Of a stretch of DNA of 64,000 nucleotides, positions 10,800 through 23,514 are shown one piece after another. The DNA is taken from contig OY783196.1 in the NCBI GenBank assembly GCA_963678675.1, positions 23,848,827-23,912,826 on the forward strand, in the 5' to 3' direction. Position 1 is the stretch's first letter. The number at the start of each line of letters is the position of its first letter. Both the position numbers and the translations under genes were made by a program. A model generated the notes under the pieces. It saw nothing but the letters and a program-made list of their open reading frames with translations. It did not search any database and was not told where the DNA came from. Origin of the DNA: Xiphydria camelus. Taxonomy: Eukaryota > Arthropoda > Insecta > Hymenoptera > Xiphydriidae.

Positions 10800-12867
10800 T
10801 GGAACACGTGGTAGGGGCATGTTTTTTGTGGACGTGCTGATAATTAATAAAAAATGCTACAGATATTTGGAAAAACTTGAAATAAACATGCAGACACCCT
10901 GCAGATTCTCGCGATGGCATATCAACGAATGCTTTGACTCGAAACAGACTAAGAGAAATTCAAACAAGTCGAATAATAAGATGAACGAAACCGAAGTTCC
11001 TATTGCTGGTTCGAAGAACGGACTTTTGTTTCGAGAAATAATAGGTTCCCAGCTGTTCGACGGACAGACATCCTTTTCGCTTTGATAGGTATTAAAACGT
11101 GCTCCTGCGCAATCTTGGATACGCCATTTGTCACGGTGGCACCCGGCAAAATAGCCTAGAGGACCGACAGAGGTTGGCGAGGGAAGAGAAATTATTATAA
11201 TGCAAATCGAAATGGTGGATCTGACGTCCGTTTTACGTGGCCGGGGTGAGGGTCCCGGGGATCGAAGAGGTGCGTGACGGCAAAAAGAAGGATGTGAGCA
11301 CTTTATTGCGAAGGGAGGCATCCGAGCTCCGGTCTCGGGGGTGTAACAGATCGAGCCCCTGGGATGAAATAATCATCGGGCGGGCCTCCTTCCTGCCCGT
11401 CTCTTAGCCCGATGGATGCGTGCGTTAAAAATATATCGATAGCTTTTAAATTTTGGCCCACTTTTTATCGTCAATTTAACGACGAAATAAACCGCGCTTA
11501 ACTTTCCCCGCGCATTTATAGATACATCGGGAATTGAGGCGAAAAGTTTCCTTTAAGAATCCATCCCTTGACTCGCCGTTCTACTGTGGCCGTTCGCGAT
11601 CGATTTTTAGTCTCACTGCACCCATCCATATTGCAGGCTCTGTTCGTGATGCGGAATGTTGCAAAAGTTATATGTGCCGTACACACAGGTTTTATTGCAA
11701 AACACGTACCGCCTCTCGGAAGTAGTGCGTCAGATACGTTACGAGATTCGCGAATGAGAGAGAGAGGGAGCAAGAGAGAAAGAAGGTGAACGAGGCATCC
11801 CCTGTGGTTATATCCTTGTGAGAGTTACACCTTGTGATTTCCTTCCCAGGAGGATGCAAGGAGACTTTGTGCCGTCTAGACGAAGAAAAGCTTTCTTTTT
11901 ACAAGACTATATTTTTTTAAATTACATTGAACAAAATTGTTGTGTTTGCCACTGCACCATGTGGTTAAAGGATTTGTAGTCAATCTAACTAAATTTTACT
12001 TAACATGCCTAAATTAAAGTCCATGAAACTAAGTCCAGCTTATTCACGGCATAGTTGACTGGTACAGTTGACTTAACTACTAATGCAGTTGCCACAAATG
12101 TGTAGAAATTGAAACAATGTTCGGGTAATTGAATGAACTATATTATTCAGTGAATTATCAATCTAATACCTCAATGAAGTCATCTAAGTTCCTAAACAAA
12201 TAATCTCAACCACCGATCAGGTTCATGGAAAATCACCATCCAACTGCAACGTGTATTTGGGACAACTTCACGTTTAGGTTTCGCCTATTTAACATTGTGG
12301 TGTGATTAGCTTCACTGTTATTAAGTTGAGTCAAAGGATACTTTTTTTTTAGTGTACAGTTATAATATATTACGTCTCTTATGAAGACATTTTTTATTTT
12401 GAAATCGGCTTCAATTAAACAAATTAATTGAAAGAGATGTCCCAAAGTTACAATATTATGTAGAAAGTAAAATTAAATTTTTCATAATATATCTGTTTTG
12501 CATTTGTCAGTGGTATCTACATTGGCTGAAACAACGAAGACAAAAAGTACCTATCTCGTAACCCCTGGCGTATTGCGCCCAAGGCTAAAGATATAAGTTT
12601 AAATTTTATGATGATGGATGTTAGGGGCATTGAACTCTCGCATACGTCGCATAATAAAACTTACCGCAAAACTAAACAATGCGATAAACCCACCAAGTTG
12701 GAAACGTTCTTCTGCATTTTGATAGGTCTCAACAGTTTCCTTCGAGTTTCAAAGTTGCTTCGAGGCATAACATTTATCTCACTCAACATACCCTAAAGTA
12801 AATAAATATCACGTAACTCAAAAGAAATTCGTCTTCTCAAGCAAGATGCGTTCCAAATACTGCTACG
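10800..12867. other. Unassigned sequence
   Basis: Frames of 98 codons (10789-11085, +) and 154 codons (10857-11321, -) overlap antisense and show no domain. 11100-11420 is GC-rich. 11880-12850 is AT-rich with a lone TTTTTTTTTAGTGTAC near 12345 that resembles the end of a CACT-type MITE. Nothing else could be supported. Confidence 0.4.
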
Positions 12868-13024
12868 TTGAATAGTCTGCCGCATAGTGACGATTACCAT
12901 TCGAATAGTGATGATTAATATTCTGCAGATTATTCGACACGATATTGTCAAAAAGCTGCCATCTACTTACTATTCTGGCATAGTAATCGTTACTATTCAA
13001 TTTTCTGCGTGCAGGACTATTCAA
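12868..13024. repeat. 157-bp inverted repeat built on AATAGT motifs
   Basis: The ends TTGAATAGTCTGC and GCAGGACTATTCAA pair. Internal GAATAGTGATGATTA and TAATCGTTACTATTC pair as well, so AATAGT recurs in alternating orientation. At 13025-13066 it is followed by sequence similar to the right arm of the element 621-844 (TTTAATTGACTCGAATA). Probably a decayed MITE cluster. Confidence 0.5.
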
Positions 13025-13066
13025 AAAGACGTTTAATTGACTCGAATACATTTTTCTTATCAGCAT

Positions 13067-14160
13067 GTAAAGTTTCGATTTAACGAATTACATACGCTCT
13101 CAATTCCAAATGAAACATTCGCACTGCGAAAGTTCTACACTCGCGTCCTTCGTTTATGTAATACAGCGGCGAATGCTAAACGGTGAAACTGCAAGCTTCA
13201 TCACGAAGCGAACGTAGGTACACCGACTTCGGATGCAGGCTGCGGTAAACTATAGGCGATAGCCAATCTCGGAGATCGAAAATGCAATCGTAAAGTTAAA
13301 AGTTTACGCGGCGGCTGCTGCTCGACGTATAACTTAACCAAATGCGACTGCGGCGCTTCGTATGCTGCTCACGGACGCAAATAAGCGTAGTAGGCGATCG
13401 GTGGAAAGGCGTCTTAACGGGCGACCGAGAGGAATGCGAAGAAGTGCCAGGCGGTATAGAACGGCGGGTCGTATGATTTTTCCGCGTCGGGAATGGAGAT
13501 TTTTTTTTAAGCGACGGAAAATCTAGCCGCGCGCCCGTTCGCTATCGTTATGGAATACGGGAAATTATACGGAACGCTTTATATGCGCGGGAGTTCATTC
13601 GAAATGGAACAGTCGAACGTGTCGATGGGATGCACCGTCTGGCGTCATTAATTATACCCGCGCGAAAGTCACGATCCGCGCGGGAGAGACCGGTCGCGAA
13701 ATCTCGGACCGAAATCGCGCGAAATAAATTCCAAACGTAATATTCCGAAAGCATTTCTCACGCTTGTCCCGAGGGCCGACGTCTGGCATGACGCCAGTCA
13801 GAGAGGCAGGAGAGCACCCTCTCCCGCGAACTTCATCGCCCCTCGAACCGACGGCAACGACCTCTGCTCTTCTTACGCGGAAAGTTTTCGAGCTTTGTTC
13901 TCCCCGCCGCCAACTTTATGCTGATCTCCTCTCGTTCTTTTTAATAGCTACATTTCGGTTTCTATGCACAGAGAATATGTCTATCATTGCTCGGCGGTTC
14001 GAAATACGATCATATTAAATCCATCGAAATCCAATTATCTGTCGCTGATATTATACTGCAATTTTCTATTAGATTTTTCATAGGATATATTCATTGTGCG
14101 GTGAGTATATAAGATGAATTTTTGGATCTGATAGATAGGAAAGATAATTTATGGAATTAT
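13067..14160. other. CpG-rich unassigned sequence
   Basis: 13080-13920 is CpG-rich with short frames on both strands and no recognisable domain or splice-bounded exon. AT-rich sequence follows to 14160. No repeat arm was recognised. Confidence 0.4.
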
Positions 14161-14162
14161 AG

Positions 14163-14412
14163 AAGATGAGCTTGACATCTAATTGGTCCTGAAAGATGAG
14201 GGAGACTGTAGAGCAGGTCTGGTGCTCGTCGGGAATGAAAATTCCCAATTGGAGGAGGTATTTAGGTTAGAATCAGTGTATAGGTCTTCGTGGTTCAGGC
14301 GGTCTAGCTTGCCTTCATCAATTTGAAATGTTCATTCCGGTTGAGCGTCAGATTTGCTCAGCCTCCTCCAACTATCAGGACCAATTAGAAGGCGATCTCA
14401 TTTCCTATGATT
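14163..14412. repeat. Diverged inverted repeat, about 80-bp arms
   Basis: CTAATTGGTCCTGA (about 14180) pairs with TCAGGACCAATTAG (about 14378). Further blocks GGGAATGA / TCATTCC and GATGAG / CTCATT pair outside and inside. The arms are clearly diverged. A degraded MITE is the simplest reading; no target duplication was identified. Confidence 0.45.
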
Positions 14413-16038
14413 CTATTCATTATTATATTATATGAATGTCCTTCACTAAAAATAGTTAAGCCGGGACTGGTAGTCAGTAGGTAAGACCTGTCACACGTCT
14501 GTCGCATTACTGGGAACAGTATGGCGGTGGACGTATGACGTGCCGTATCTACTGTCTGCTATAGCTCTCCTTTTAACTTCAGCATAATGTATATATCCTG
14601 CGTATTTTACTCGTATATCATACAATGAAATTTTGTTATTAGAAAAATTGTAACTCTAAAATCAGTTTAGACTCTTAAATTGCCTCCTGTTATTGTAATT
14701 TTTAGTAGAGAATAATTCGTTACAAAATTACCTCTTTATATAGCTTCATTTCTAGTGAAAAAATAAACGTATTAGTTCCTTTTTATACAATCCTCCTATA
14801 AGTAACATTGTTTGAGCAAATTATGACCAACATCTATAGTGTTGGATAATTTGTGGGGCATTTAAAATGGAGAATTCCGTAACAGATACTTTTTAAGTTA
14901 AAGGTTTCCCGTTTAACCTGAGCAAGGATTTGGTCACTTTAGACCGATTCGATTAGCCAGATTGGACTCTGCACTCGGCTCGATAGTTTTCAATGCCCAA
15001 ACATTTATTTTCCCGGGTTTCTACGTCTAGGTGTTTCCCTTTTCAACGTACCAAGCGTTGGGAGTGGGATATTGCAAAGTGAAGAGTTAGGTTATTGAGA
15101 ATTAAGGAGCGGAACAGCGAATCCAATCAGGCTAACTGGTTGGGTAAAGCTACCGTTGACTCAAAGCTGTGATTCGAAACTTCTCGCTCTTCGAATATCC
15201 CCCTAAATTAATTATCTAAATTAATGATCAACAAGAATTATCAATCGTTTGATCAAATTTTATCACGAATGTAAATTAGGTACTAATTACGACTTCTTAC
15301 GCGCTCATATATGTATGTGGTTATAAGTATGTAACAATAAGTTAGCTCCTATCTCTTCAGGTGTTATAGGAGATTATAATATAATATGGAATGTGGAAAG
15401 GAAGGGTATTAAATTATCTTAATAACAAATAATGAGTCACAAAAATGTACTGTCAACTGTTTATAATCGGACGTACGAAAAGTAGCACGTTATATTAATC
15501 TTTATAAAATTCAAACGGAGTATAAAACAATTCATTTAATGCATTCGAAACGTTTGAACTTCGTAGATACTTTTTCTTTTCTATTATCGCTGTTGATATC
15601 CCTGGAAAAAAATCTCATAACAAACATTTTTTGCGATATACGGATGGCGTTGAGGCCAACGTACGACAGTATGTTTGACTTTGAAATTTCTTCCTCTGCG
15701 GAGGGTCCCGTGCTCGTCTGAATATATTACAAAGAGAGCACAAAATGGGGCGAGATTATAATATTGTTGAGCAGCATATGGGCCAAGAGGAGAGCTCGCG
15801 TAAATCTTCGTTTACCGCTTCGTCCAGGGTACCCTCTACCCTCTAAGGATATAATTTCACACCCTCTTCCCTCCTCCTTTGATCGCGCTACTCTGCATCT
15901 ACCGCAAACCATCTTTCCCTCGCCACGCGATACCGTTATTCCGCGGTGCACTCTGCCCTGCGCCCGCCACTATCTTATTACTCGCCTTAAGAAGCCGTTG
16001 ATAACAAGATTTCAAATATGGGTCCATATTACTGTACA
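14413..16038. other. AT-rich sequence, no gene
   Basis: No supported exon or repeat arm. Short antisense frames at 15727-16069 lie in a CT-rich patch and show no domain. Confidence 0.45.
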
Positions 16039-16040
16039 TA

Positions 16041-16381
16041 CAGGGTTATTCACTGGACTTGCAATATAGCAAACATAACGTTTACGATTATTGTAGAACT
16101 ATGGACGATGAGCGTCATCGCTGATTGGTCGTGGTGGGTAGGAGAGGTTAAGTAGGATCGGCAACTGTAACGAAGAAACTCTTAAACCGAGGTAGGTACG
16201 CCTGATTCTTACAAGATTTCACTCTAGTTCTAGTTCAAATCAGGAGTTTTTAAGAGTTTTACTACAATACTACAGTTGCCAATCTTGCTTAACCTCTCCT
16301 ACTCAACACGACCAATAGTCTGTAGTTCCACAAATCGTAGACGTTACGTTTGCCATGCTGCAGATTCAGTGAATAACCTTG
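16041..16381. mobile_element. 341-bp TA-flanked foldback MITE, CAGGGTTATTCACTG ends
   Basis: The left end CAGGGTTATTCACTGGACTT matches the reversed right end CAAGGTTATTCACTGAATCT. Arms of about 130 bases pair further in: GCAAACATAACG, TGATTGGTCG, GGAGAGGTTAAG and GGCAACTGTA. TA flanks each end (16039-16040, 16382-16383). It shares the TA plus CAGGG signature with 1989-2716 and 51538-52397. Confidence 0.75.
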
Positions 16382-16384
16382 TAT

Positions 16385-18498
16385 AGTCGTTTTTATATGT
16401 GATTAATTCTGACGGTTTGATTTAGAACCGCAGTAATGCAAATTGTGTTTTCTTCGAATATAATTGGTTCACGATATCTCAGATCCGTGAGTTGTTAGCA
16501 ATGTGAAGTGATATCATCGTCAATGATGCATTTCCGGAAAATAGTCAGCCATTTCTGCCCAATACCGTACATCCATTATTAAAGAACCCCCAGCGAAACA
16601 TAAAATAACAAAATTTCTATCCATATACGAGCATATTTCTCCCGGATTATATACATATTTTAGTAGACAATTACCTAACTGTAAAACATGGAAAAGATCA
16701 TGTATATGAAGGAACGATATCTCTTTGTTCACTGTGTTATTTTTAAGGTTTCCCTGATAGTTCAAACTCGCAGTACGTCATTGATAGTTTTGCCAAGCTC
16801 TTTGGTTCAAACAGGAGATACCAATAGGTATCAAAGAGAGAAAGTTCTATCATACCATATAATAACTTTAATAATTGTTCATTAAATAGGAATGACATCC
16901 TCCCGAATAGCGTTACGTGTTTCTACAATATTTAATATAATGAGCTTTTTTGGATGACACCACTTTTTAAAAGGTGGGATACATGTATATCACTTTCATC
17001 ATCGAAAGCCATGTTTCAAGTGTATGTTCGTGACTAGGGATTATATCGATCGATACCAAAGAAAAGTACGTATCTTTTCAAAGTCATTGAAAAACGTCGC
17101 AATTCGTTGCTATGCGAGGAAACATCGTAAGTACTTGCTGTCATCGATGTGACTTATAATCTGTGTCACTTTTGGAGTGTGATGTGGACGGACTATAGAA
17201 TTTATTTATCTCGAGTTACTCATTATTTATGACATAGATATGGCTTTAATTATGGAAAACGAACGACAGGTAATTGACGAGTCAAGGGAATCGAACGGCT
17301 TGAAGAGCCGCATGCGAGTTCGACGTTCAAACGAGGCTACTAATTATACACATCATTAAGGATCTGCGAAATCATCAGCGGCGGCTAGAGCCTCCAAAGT
17401 GCAATTAGGCAGCAAATTCTACTGCGCAGGTCTCCCGCTCTCCTTGTTAATTCTATATATGTATATAATGCTGCAACGTCATAATTTATCTCATGCATTT
17501 ACATCGTATGCTTTCTTGGGAAACTGAAGATTTTCTTATGAGAATATCTCATGAGTATATTCATTCTTAATTAACCTATTACCAAATGTAATGCCATACT
17601 GTACAAAGTTTAGGATACTTCGACGACGTACATACATATATACATACCTAATATACGAGTATTTTGACATATCTCACGATTGGCTTTTTAAAGAGAGAAT
17701 GTATTTCTCTCTATACCTTAGCTCGTAAGACCATCGTGGAATTTATTCACGATCGGCGATATTATCGTCTAATGGAAAAGGCTTGTATAATAAGTTCACG
17801 GTACAGGGATTATGTCACTCGCCTGTATACATGCAGACGTTAAACCGATATAATATTATATATTGGAAGCGATTCATCTCGTAGCCTGAGTTTACCCGCA
17901 GAAAGGATTAACCGCAAGCTGGATGGAGCGTTACGAAGGTGCACGTGTACATCTTCCAATGCGCGCTAATTCGTTACACCCATAACTTGCATCGCGCGCG
18001 TTGATTAAATGCTACTACAAATTAATTCATCACTGACGCGATATAGCGGCGCGAGGAATATCCGCGTCGTAGCAGTCGGCGTTAAAATTTAATTATTTTA
18101 CCAAGAGCGTGATTTCATGGGGCGGCGAGAAATTGAGAAATTTATCACGGTCATCAGAAATGTAGACGCGAATGAAGGAGAAACTTTTTGCGCCCTCGAA
18201 CAACACGGAAATCGAACGAAGGCTGGGCGTACGATAAATTCAGCGAGATTACAACGCCGCTGCGTTCTCGAAGTTGTACCACGTGCTCGCGCGAGTCATC
18301 CTTCCCTCCTCTTCTTCGACGACCTCTCGTCCTGTTCTCCATAATTGGGGTCCGTTCGAAGCGGATGTCTTCCGAAGTTTGTTTGCGGTCACTAAAGTTA
18401 TTCAGGAGTTAAACGACGGAGGGGCTGTAAAATTCATATCTCGGGAAATTAATTAGATTTAGTGTTAGAGTTTTAGCACTACCTTATTAGTGTTCGCG
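16385..18498. other. AT-rich sequence with one dispersed-repeat fragment
   Basis: Apart from the dispersed fragment 17069-17157 there is no supported gene or repeat. 17880-18420 is moderately GC-rich with overlapping short frames lacking domains. Confidence 0.4.
17069..17157 (+). repeat. Dispersed repeat fragment, paired with 57468-57558
   Basis: GCGAGGAAACATCGTAAGTA and CTTGCTGTCATCGATGTGAC recur at 57.5 kb in the same orientation with few changes. The flanking sequences differ, so this is an interspersed repeat and not a local duplication. No coding frame is shared. Confidence 0.7.
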
Positions 18499-18750
18499 CA
18501 CCGAGAAAAGAGTTTATTACTAGTTAATAAATAAAATTTCAAATACGGCGATATAAATATTTCGTTAGTACAAGAAAATATATATTAATTATTAAAATGT
18601 TTATTTCATTCAAATGGTTGCTTCAGAGGATTGAATCGTACCAAATAAATATCGTAATAGTTAACGATTATTTACCAGGTCCGATAAAATGTTTATTTCG
18701 CCTTATTCAAACAAACGTTTTTTAACTACAAATAAACTGTTTTCTCGGTG
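18499..18750. mobile_element. Palindromic MITE, CACCGAGAAAA ends
   Basis: The left end CACCGAGAAAAGAGTTTATT mirrors the right end AATAAACTGTTTTCTCGGTG. The core on the minus strand (CGATATTTATTTGGTAC) is shared with the element at 42707-42912, and a partial copy lies at 30455-30588. The three form one family with CAC-type ends. No coding capacity. Confidence 0.75.
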
Positions 18751-19408
18751 TGTCGACTTGAAGACTATAGGTCCTCTACGGCTTTCGTAAACCGAGTAAA
18801 ATTATTTACGATTATTTTTAAAAACATTTTACCATGGCCCGTTCGAAGGATACACCGATACATAATATAATATGGTGTTTATCGAAATAGACCGTTTCAT
18901 AATTTATTTTTTGTCGAGGATGATTCCCGCTTTTTAGTTTAGCCCGTATAAATAGATAAGGATCGATAAATATGCGAACGAGGAAAACAATTCAAGTCAA
19001 CATTTGTTCAGTCTATAGTGTAACTCCAAACGCGTTCTTTTCAAAATTAAAGTATACTCACTTCCGCATACGTATCGCGCGTTTCTTATTGAAGATGCAA
19101 TCTCTAAGAACCAGTTCCACGCGGAACTTCGCCGGCGAGAATTCCTCCGATTAATTAGAAGCTGTCTAGCGGTGCGTGACGAATGGCTCGCGTAACACGA
19201 GCATTAAGAGTTCTCGGTAAACCTACACCGATTCCGCGGCCTCGTGAAATCCGTGCGCTCGGGTCCAAACGAGGACCTATGTATCTTTGCTTCAACGTGG
19301 CGGACGTTAATTGTAATGTGGATTAATTCGTTATTGCTTGTCAAAGAAGATGTATCGTATATCCGCTGATGTTATTATTCTATCAAGGGACATCTTTTGA
19401 TTATTGTA
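18751..19408. other. Unassigned sequence
   Basis: No supported exon, RNA gene or repeat arm was seen. Confidence 0.45.
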
Positions 19409-20038
19409 TGTTGGCAAGATTGACACAAATAAGTAGTCCCGAAACATCTCTTCCCCCACTTATTTTTATACGCCGAAATTAATTTTCACATCGATCGTAT
19501 CAAACTATTACCAGGTCGCTAAAATGCGCAGTTTTTTATTTTTAATTGTCTAAAGATTTATTATCAGATTAAGAAAATCGCAGGCGATTCCCATTACCAT
19601 CCATGAAGGCTATCGAAATTTGACTGGCAACAGTATTTCGAGCAGTGTTAGAATTATTCGTGTATTTACAGTAAATTTGATCACATTAGCGGCCTTTAGA
19701 TCATTCCGCTGAAGCCAAGAACATTTTTTCCAGCGTTGTATTAGGTATAGCTGATATCTGCATAGAGTTATTTCGGGACGTTTGAGAGATATGCGTATTT
19801 TCGGTTTTCCGACTTTCGGGAAATATTACATTTCATTCACAAGGCACATTAGTCCAGCAAATGCGATTGCTCAGTGAGAATTCGATGTTTATCGAATGCC
19901 AATAAATATTAACCAATGAGGACCGAATACTGATTGAGCGATTTTCATGTATCGAATCAGTGTAGTCTGACTATCACCTGAAAAATTACTACGAGCTATT
20001 TTCAAAGTCCACAGAATTGAAAAACGCCCCTTAAGATT
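19409..20038 (-). repeat. 630-bp dispersed repeat, minus-strand copy
   Basis: The reverse complement aligns with 22074-22692 over essentially the full length, with many substitutions and small indels. Shared blocks include CTTAAGGGGCG, TTTGAAAATAGCTC, CAGGTGATAGTCAG, CCTCATTGGTT, TTCAGCGGAAT, AATTTACTGTAA, AGCGACCT, ATAAAAATAAGT and TTGCCAACA. The two copies face each other across about 2 kb. No domain was recognised in either. Candidate remnants of one old transposon, or an ancient inverted duplication. Confidence 0.75.
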
Positions 20039-21689
20039 TTTTCCATTTATTTTCTGGCATAACTATTGTACGTTACAGTATGAGCACTTCGGGTTGAATT
20101 ATTATTTAAAAAAAGAGATGTAGGTACACTGAAACGCTTGGTCGTTGCAGTAAGTCACTGCCGACTCTATATACGTGTGACCAGTGACGCTGGGGGTCAG
20201 TATAGGGATGGGAGAAACAAGCAAGCGCCACTCGTTACGTGCGCTTGGTGAATTCCCACTCGGCGTGTCACATATAATTCACCGCTGCAGTGTTTACGTT
20301 TAGCCGTAATAAAACCACAAATGGGCGACATCTGTAATGGCGACAGTGTTAAATATTGGACTACGAATTGACTATGGAAAAGTCGGTCTGCAAATTTTCA
20401 TTATCAACAAACTTGTATAAATTAAGAGCGAGAGTCATTATTATTATATTTAAACCTATGATTGCATTCATTTCTAATTCACCTAAATAGGTGCAGTTTC
20501 AATGTGACCTTACGTGTACTCCTTTCTAACGATATCTGCTGCAAACTATGTAATCACAGTAATTGGCATACACGCTCTAATTAGCGTGCATCTGTTCTCC
20601 CCTTCCCCCTCTATTACGACATCGATGAGGTAAACAAATCAATTAACCATTCCTCGAGTAAGCATACCTACCCCATACCGGGTATGGTACAATGTCAATA
20701 AGTCAGGACAACGGGCCCGGCTTGGAGGACAATTGGCCTCTTCGCGAGATGGATGAGGCTGCCCCCGAATCATGACGTCAGGAATCCCTGCCATTCTCAT
20801 CCTGGAGATCTCCGAATTCGAGCTTTCGGGTGATACGTCGGGCCTTGGCCGAATTAAATTCTCTTTCGGAAAGGTAATAAGATTCGGATCGTGTACACGG
20901 GATTTTCGTGGCGATTCGATCCCCCTTTACCCCAATGAAAATTGTTACGTTTTGCAGCATAAAAAACTATTTTAAACAAATTTGCTTTTTGATCTTACGA
21001 AATATCCGAATAATAATAGAAGTGAATGAGAATGGTGCACTCTATTATTTATCCCGGCTACGAAGATTTTATTTTGTCACACGACCGACGAGTTCCGGTC
21101 GTTGCCCCCGCGAGGGAACTCGAGGTCATCGATTCATAATGGTTTTCCGTTCGCCGGTCGATAGATTTTCTCGCCGCTGTCCTTCGAAAGTATTCTTATG
21201 GAACGTTAGTTTCATCTGTCAAGCGCCGATGTCCCCTATTGCTGCGAATGAACCGAGCTTCTTCTTCCCTCGGGGGCTGTAACTTGACCGTAGATACGAG
21301 CCGGCGTCACCGGGATTTCGTGATGGATATCTTTCTTAATTGTTGATTTATGTCATTTTGACCACATAGCCGGGCCGTCACTGTATTTGTGTGATAAATT
21401 GCGAGGTGATTTATAGACGTAGTAATGGCGAAACAACTGTAAGGCGCCTACGATGAGTCTATACCTATAGACATGTCTATTCTTCTTTTTTATATACTCT
21501 GGAGATTTCTATTGTGCGTCGGAGTCTCCGAGGTACGCGAAGCGTAGAGAGACCGCTTCGCTGACCCTTATAGTATTATATTCTTATCATATTTTATAAG
21601 CTTATTATATTCTTTATTTTGCGAGCCGTAGAGTTTCAAAGCGAAATTATCGTGCAACGGAGAATGAAGGTAAACGTCTTATCTTAGGA
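20039..21689. other. Spacer between two inverted repeat copies
   Basis: This 1.65-kb stretch lies between the inverted copies. It has a CpG-rich section (20700-21310) with a 124-codon frame (20908-21282, +) lacking recognisable domains. A 15-base palindrome (CCATACCGGGTATGG) lies at about 20676-20690. No clear gene. Confidence 0.4.
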
Positions 21690-22079
21690 GGGGGGGGGGG
21701 GGGGGGGTCTAACGCGTGGAAAATAAATCTATTTTTACGAATTTTTGTCATTTTGTTGCTGTAAAACCCCCTTAATGTAAGAAAAAAGAAAAACGTAGGG
21801 GTCTGGTATTTTATATGTAGAAAGTGTGTACAAAATTTGAAAAGAATCTGTGCAGTAGTTTTTAAATGACAATGTCCACGGACTTTTAAAACTTGGTTTC
21901 GAGAAACAAGCGTTTAAAGCGCCGAGTTCTTGCCGCTCCGCAGTATTAGAGGAGCGGAGACTTAAAGGTCTATGATTGAGAGTTTTGCTCCGATTGACTT
22001 GAAATTTGGACACAACATTCTTTAAATGTTTTACTATAAGAAAAGGCAATAAAGAAGAAATTGATTTTTAGACCCCCCT
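21690..22079. mobile_element. Candidate element starting in a G17 tract
   Basis: A run of 17 G (21690-21706) continues into GTCTAACGCG, and at the other side TTAGACCCCCCTT (about 22067-22079) gives the mirrored end. Sequence just inside (AAAATAAATCTATTTTT versus AAAATCAATTTCTTCTTT) is weakly mirrored. This suggests a terminal-inverted-repeat element with a length-variable G-tract at its edge. It directly abuts the repeat copy starting at 22074. Confidence 0.4.
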
Positions 22080-22692
22080 TAAGGGGCGCCTTTACATTCT
22101 GGGGATTTTGAAAATAGCTCATAGGAATTTTCCAGGTGATAGTCAGTTGGAGCATACTGATTGATCAGATGAAAATCACTGAATCAATATTCAATCCTCA
22201 TTGGTTGATTATTTAATATCATCCAATAGACATTGAAATTTCATTGAGTAACCACATCAGTTAAACTAGTGTGCCATGAAAAAAGTTTAATATTTCCTAA
22301 AAGCCAAAAAATCGAAGATACGCCATATATGTCACGCGGATTGTAGATAATAACTCCACGCACGAAGTAAATACAATGCTGGAGGAAATTGTATTCGATT
22401 CAGCGGAATAATTTGAAGGCCCCTACCTCTTGCCCGAATTTACTGTAAGTGCACAAGAAGACTAACATTACTCGAAATATTGTCGCCTGTCAAATTCCTT
22501 TGAAATCATCGGCATCGCCCTGTGTTTCTCAAATTTATAATAAATTTGTCAATGATCAGATCAAAAAAAAACCACGCGGAAGCGACCTAGAGATAGTCAA
22601 AAACGATTGATTAAAATTCATTACAGTGCATAAAAATAAGTAGAAAAAGAAACGTTACAGTCCTACTAAATCGTATCAATTTTGCCAACAGT
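22074..22692 (+). repeat. 620-bp dispersed repeat, plus-strand copy
   Basis: Inverted partner of 19409-20038; the shared blocks are listed there. The frame is broken in all phases, so no protein is inferred. Divergence between the two copies is substantial (roughly two thirds identical by eye), so they are old. Confidence 0.75.
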
Positions 22693-23278
22693 TAAGTCCA
22701 TATAAGAGCCGGCGACTGATTGGGGCGAATAAAAGGAATTTGAATTGACCCCACAAAGTGAGCTGATTGATGTACGATTGGTATTTCCATGTTTGTATAT
22801 TTGAATAGAACGATCTACTTTCTTTACACAACGTTATTGTATGAATGAGCGAAATTCGAACGAGAATTTAACGCAGCATATAACTATAAAAAGCTACTAT
22901 AGCGATCGACCAATAAAGAGAACTTATACCCTGTTGTAACTTGGACGTAATCCACGCATCGCTGTAGTAATCAGTAAGTTCATTGCCGATCGAGGTCCAG
23001 TTAAAGGAGTTCGAGGGAAACGAGTATAGTTGCTCCTAAATAAATTAAGCGCGTGCTCTAACACGATTTTTGGTCACTATTAGTTTGGATTATTACCTTC
23101 CTGTAATAAATGCTGGACCACCGTATGTACGATCACCATGAAATTTAGTAAACTGGGTAAAATTAAAACGATAATTCAGTAAAATTGCGCCGACATAAAT
23201 ATATTATTAAGTATTCACATTCGTGGAAAAGAAGTTGATTAAATCAATGGAAATTTTATTCGATGTAATAGCTTAATT
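22693..23278. other. Sequence upstream of the CUB exon
   Basis: No gene or repeat arm is supported. If the exon at 23515 belongs to a gene transcribed on this strand, this region is intron. Confidence 0.45.
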
Positions 23279-23444
23279 CCCAGACAGCACTAATGTCAGA
23301 ATGACGTCTTAAAGTCGTCTTTTCAAAGATGTCTTTGAGAGACTATTGGTGAAATATTAAAAAAAAACGTCATTTCAGTGGACACAACGCGTTATCTTTA
23401 AACGGTCTAAGACGTCAGAAAGAGACGCCTTCGTGCCATCTGAG
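23279..23444. mobile_element. 166-bp MITE, CCCAGACAGCAC ends, copy 1
   Basis: The left end CCCAGACAGCACTAATGTCA is mirrored by the right end (reversed: CTCAGATGGCACGAAGGCGT). The inner part (TCATTTCAGTGGACACAA, GTTATCTTTAAA) matches the minus strand of 55299-55452 closely. The related end CCCAGACAACAC occurs in 39936-40137. The element lies in the presumed intron about 70 bases upstream of the exon's acceptor site. No coding capacity. Confidence 0.7.
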
Positions 23445-23514
23445 AGATACATATTTATTATGTAGTCACTTGTTTTCATCATATATTGACCTGCTACCTT
23501 TCTATTTGTTACAG

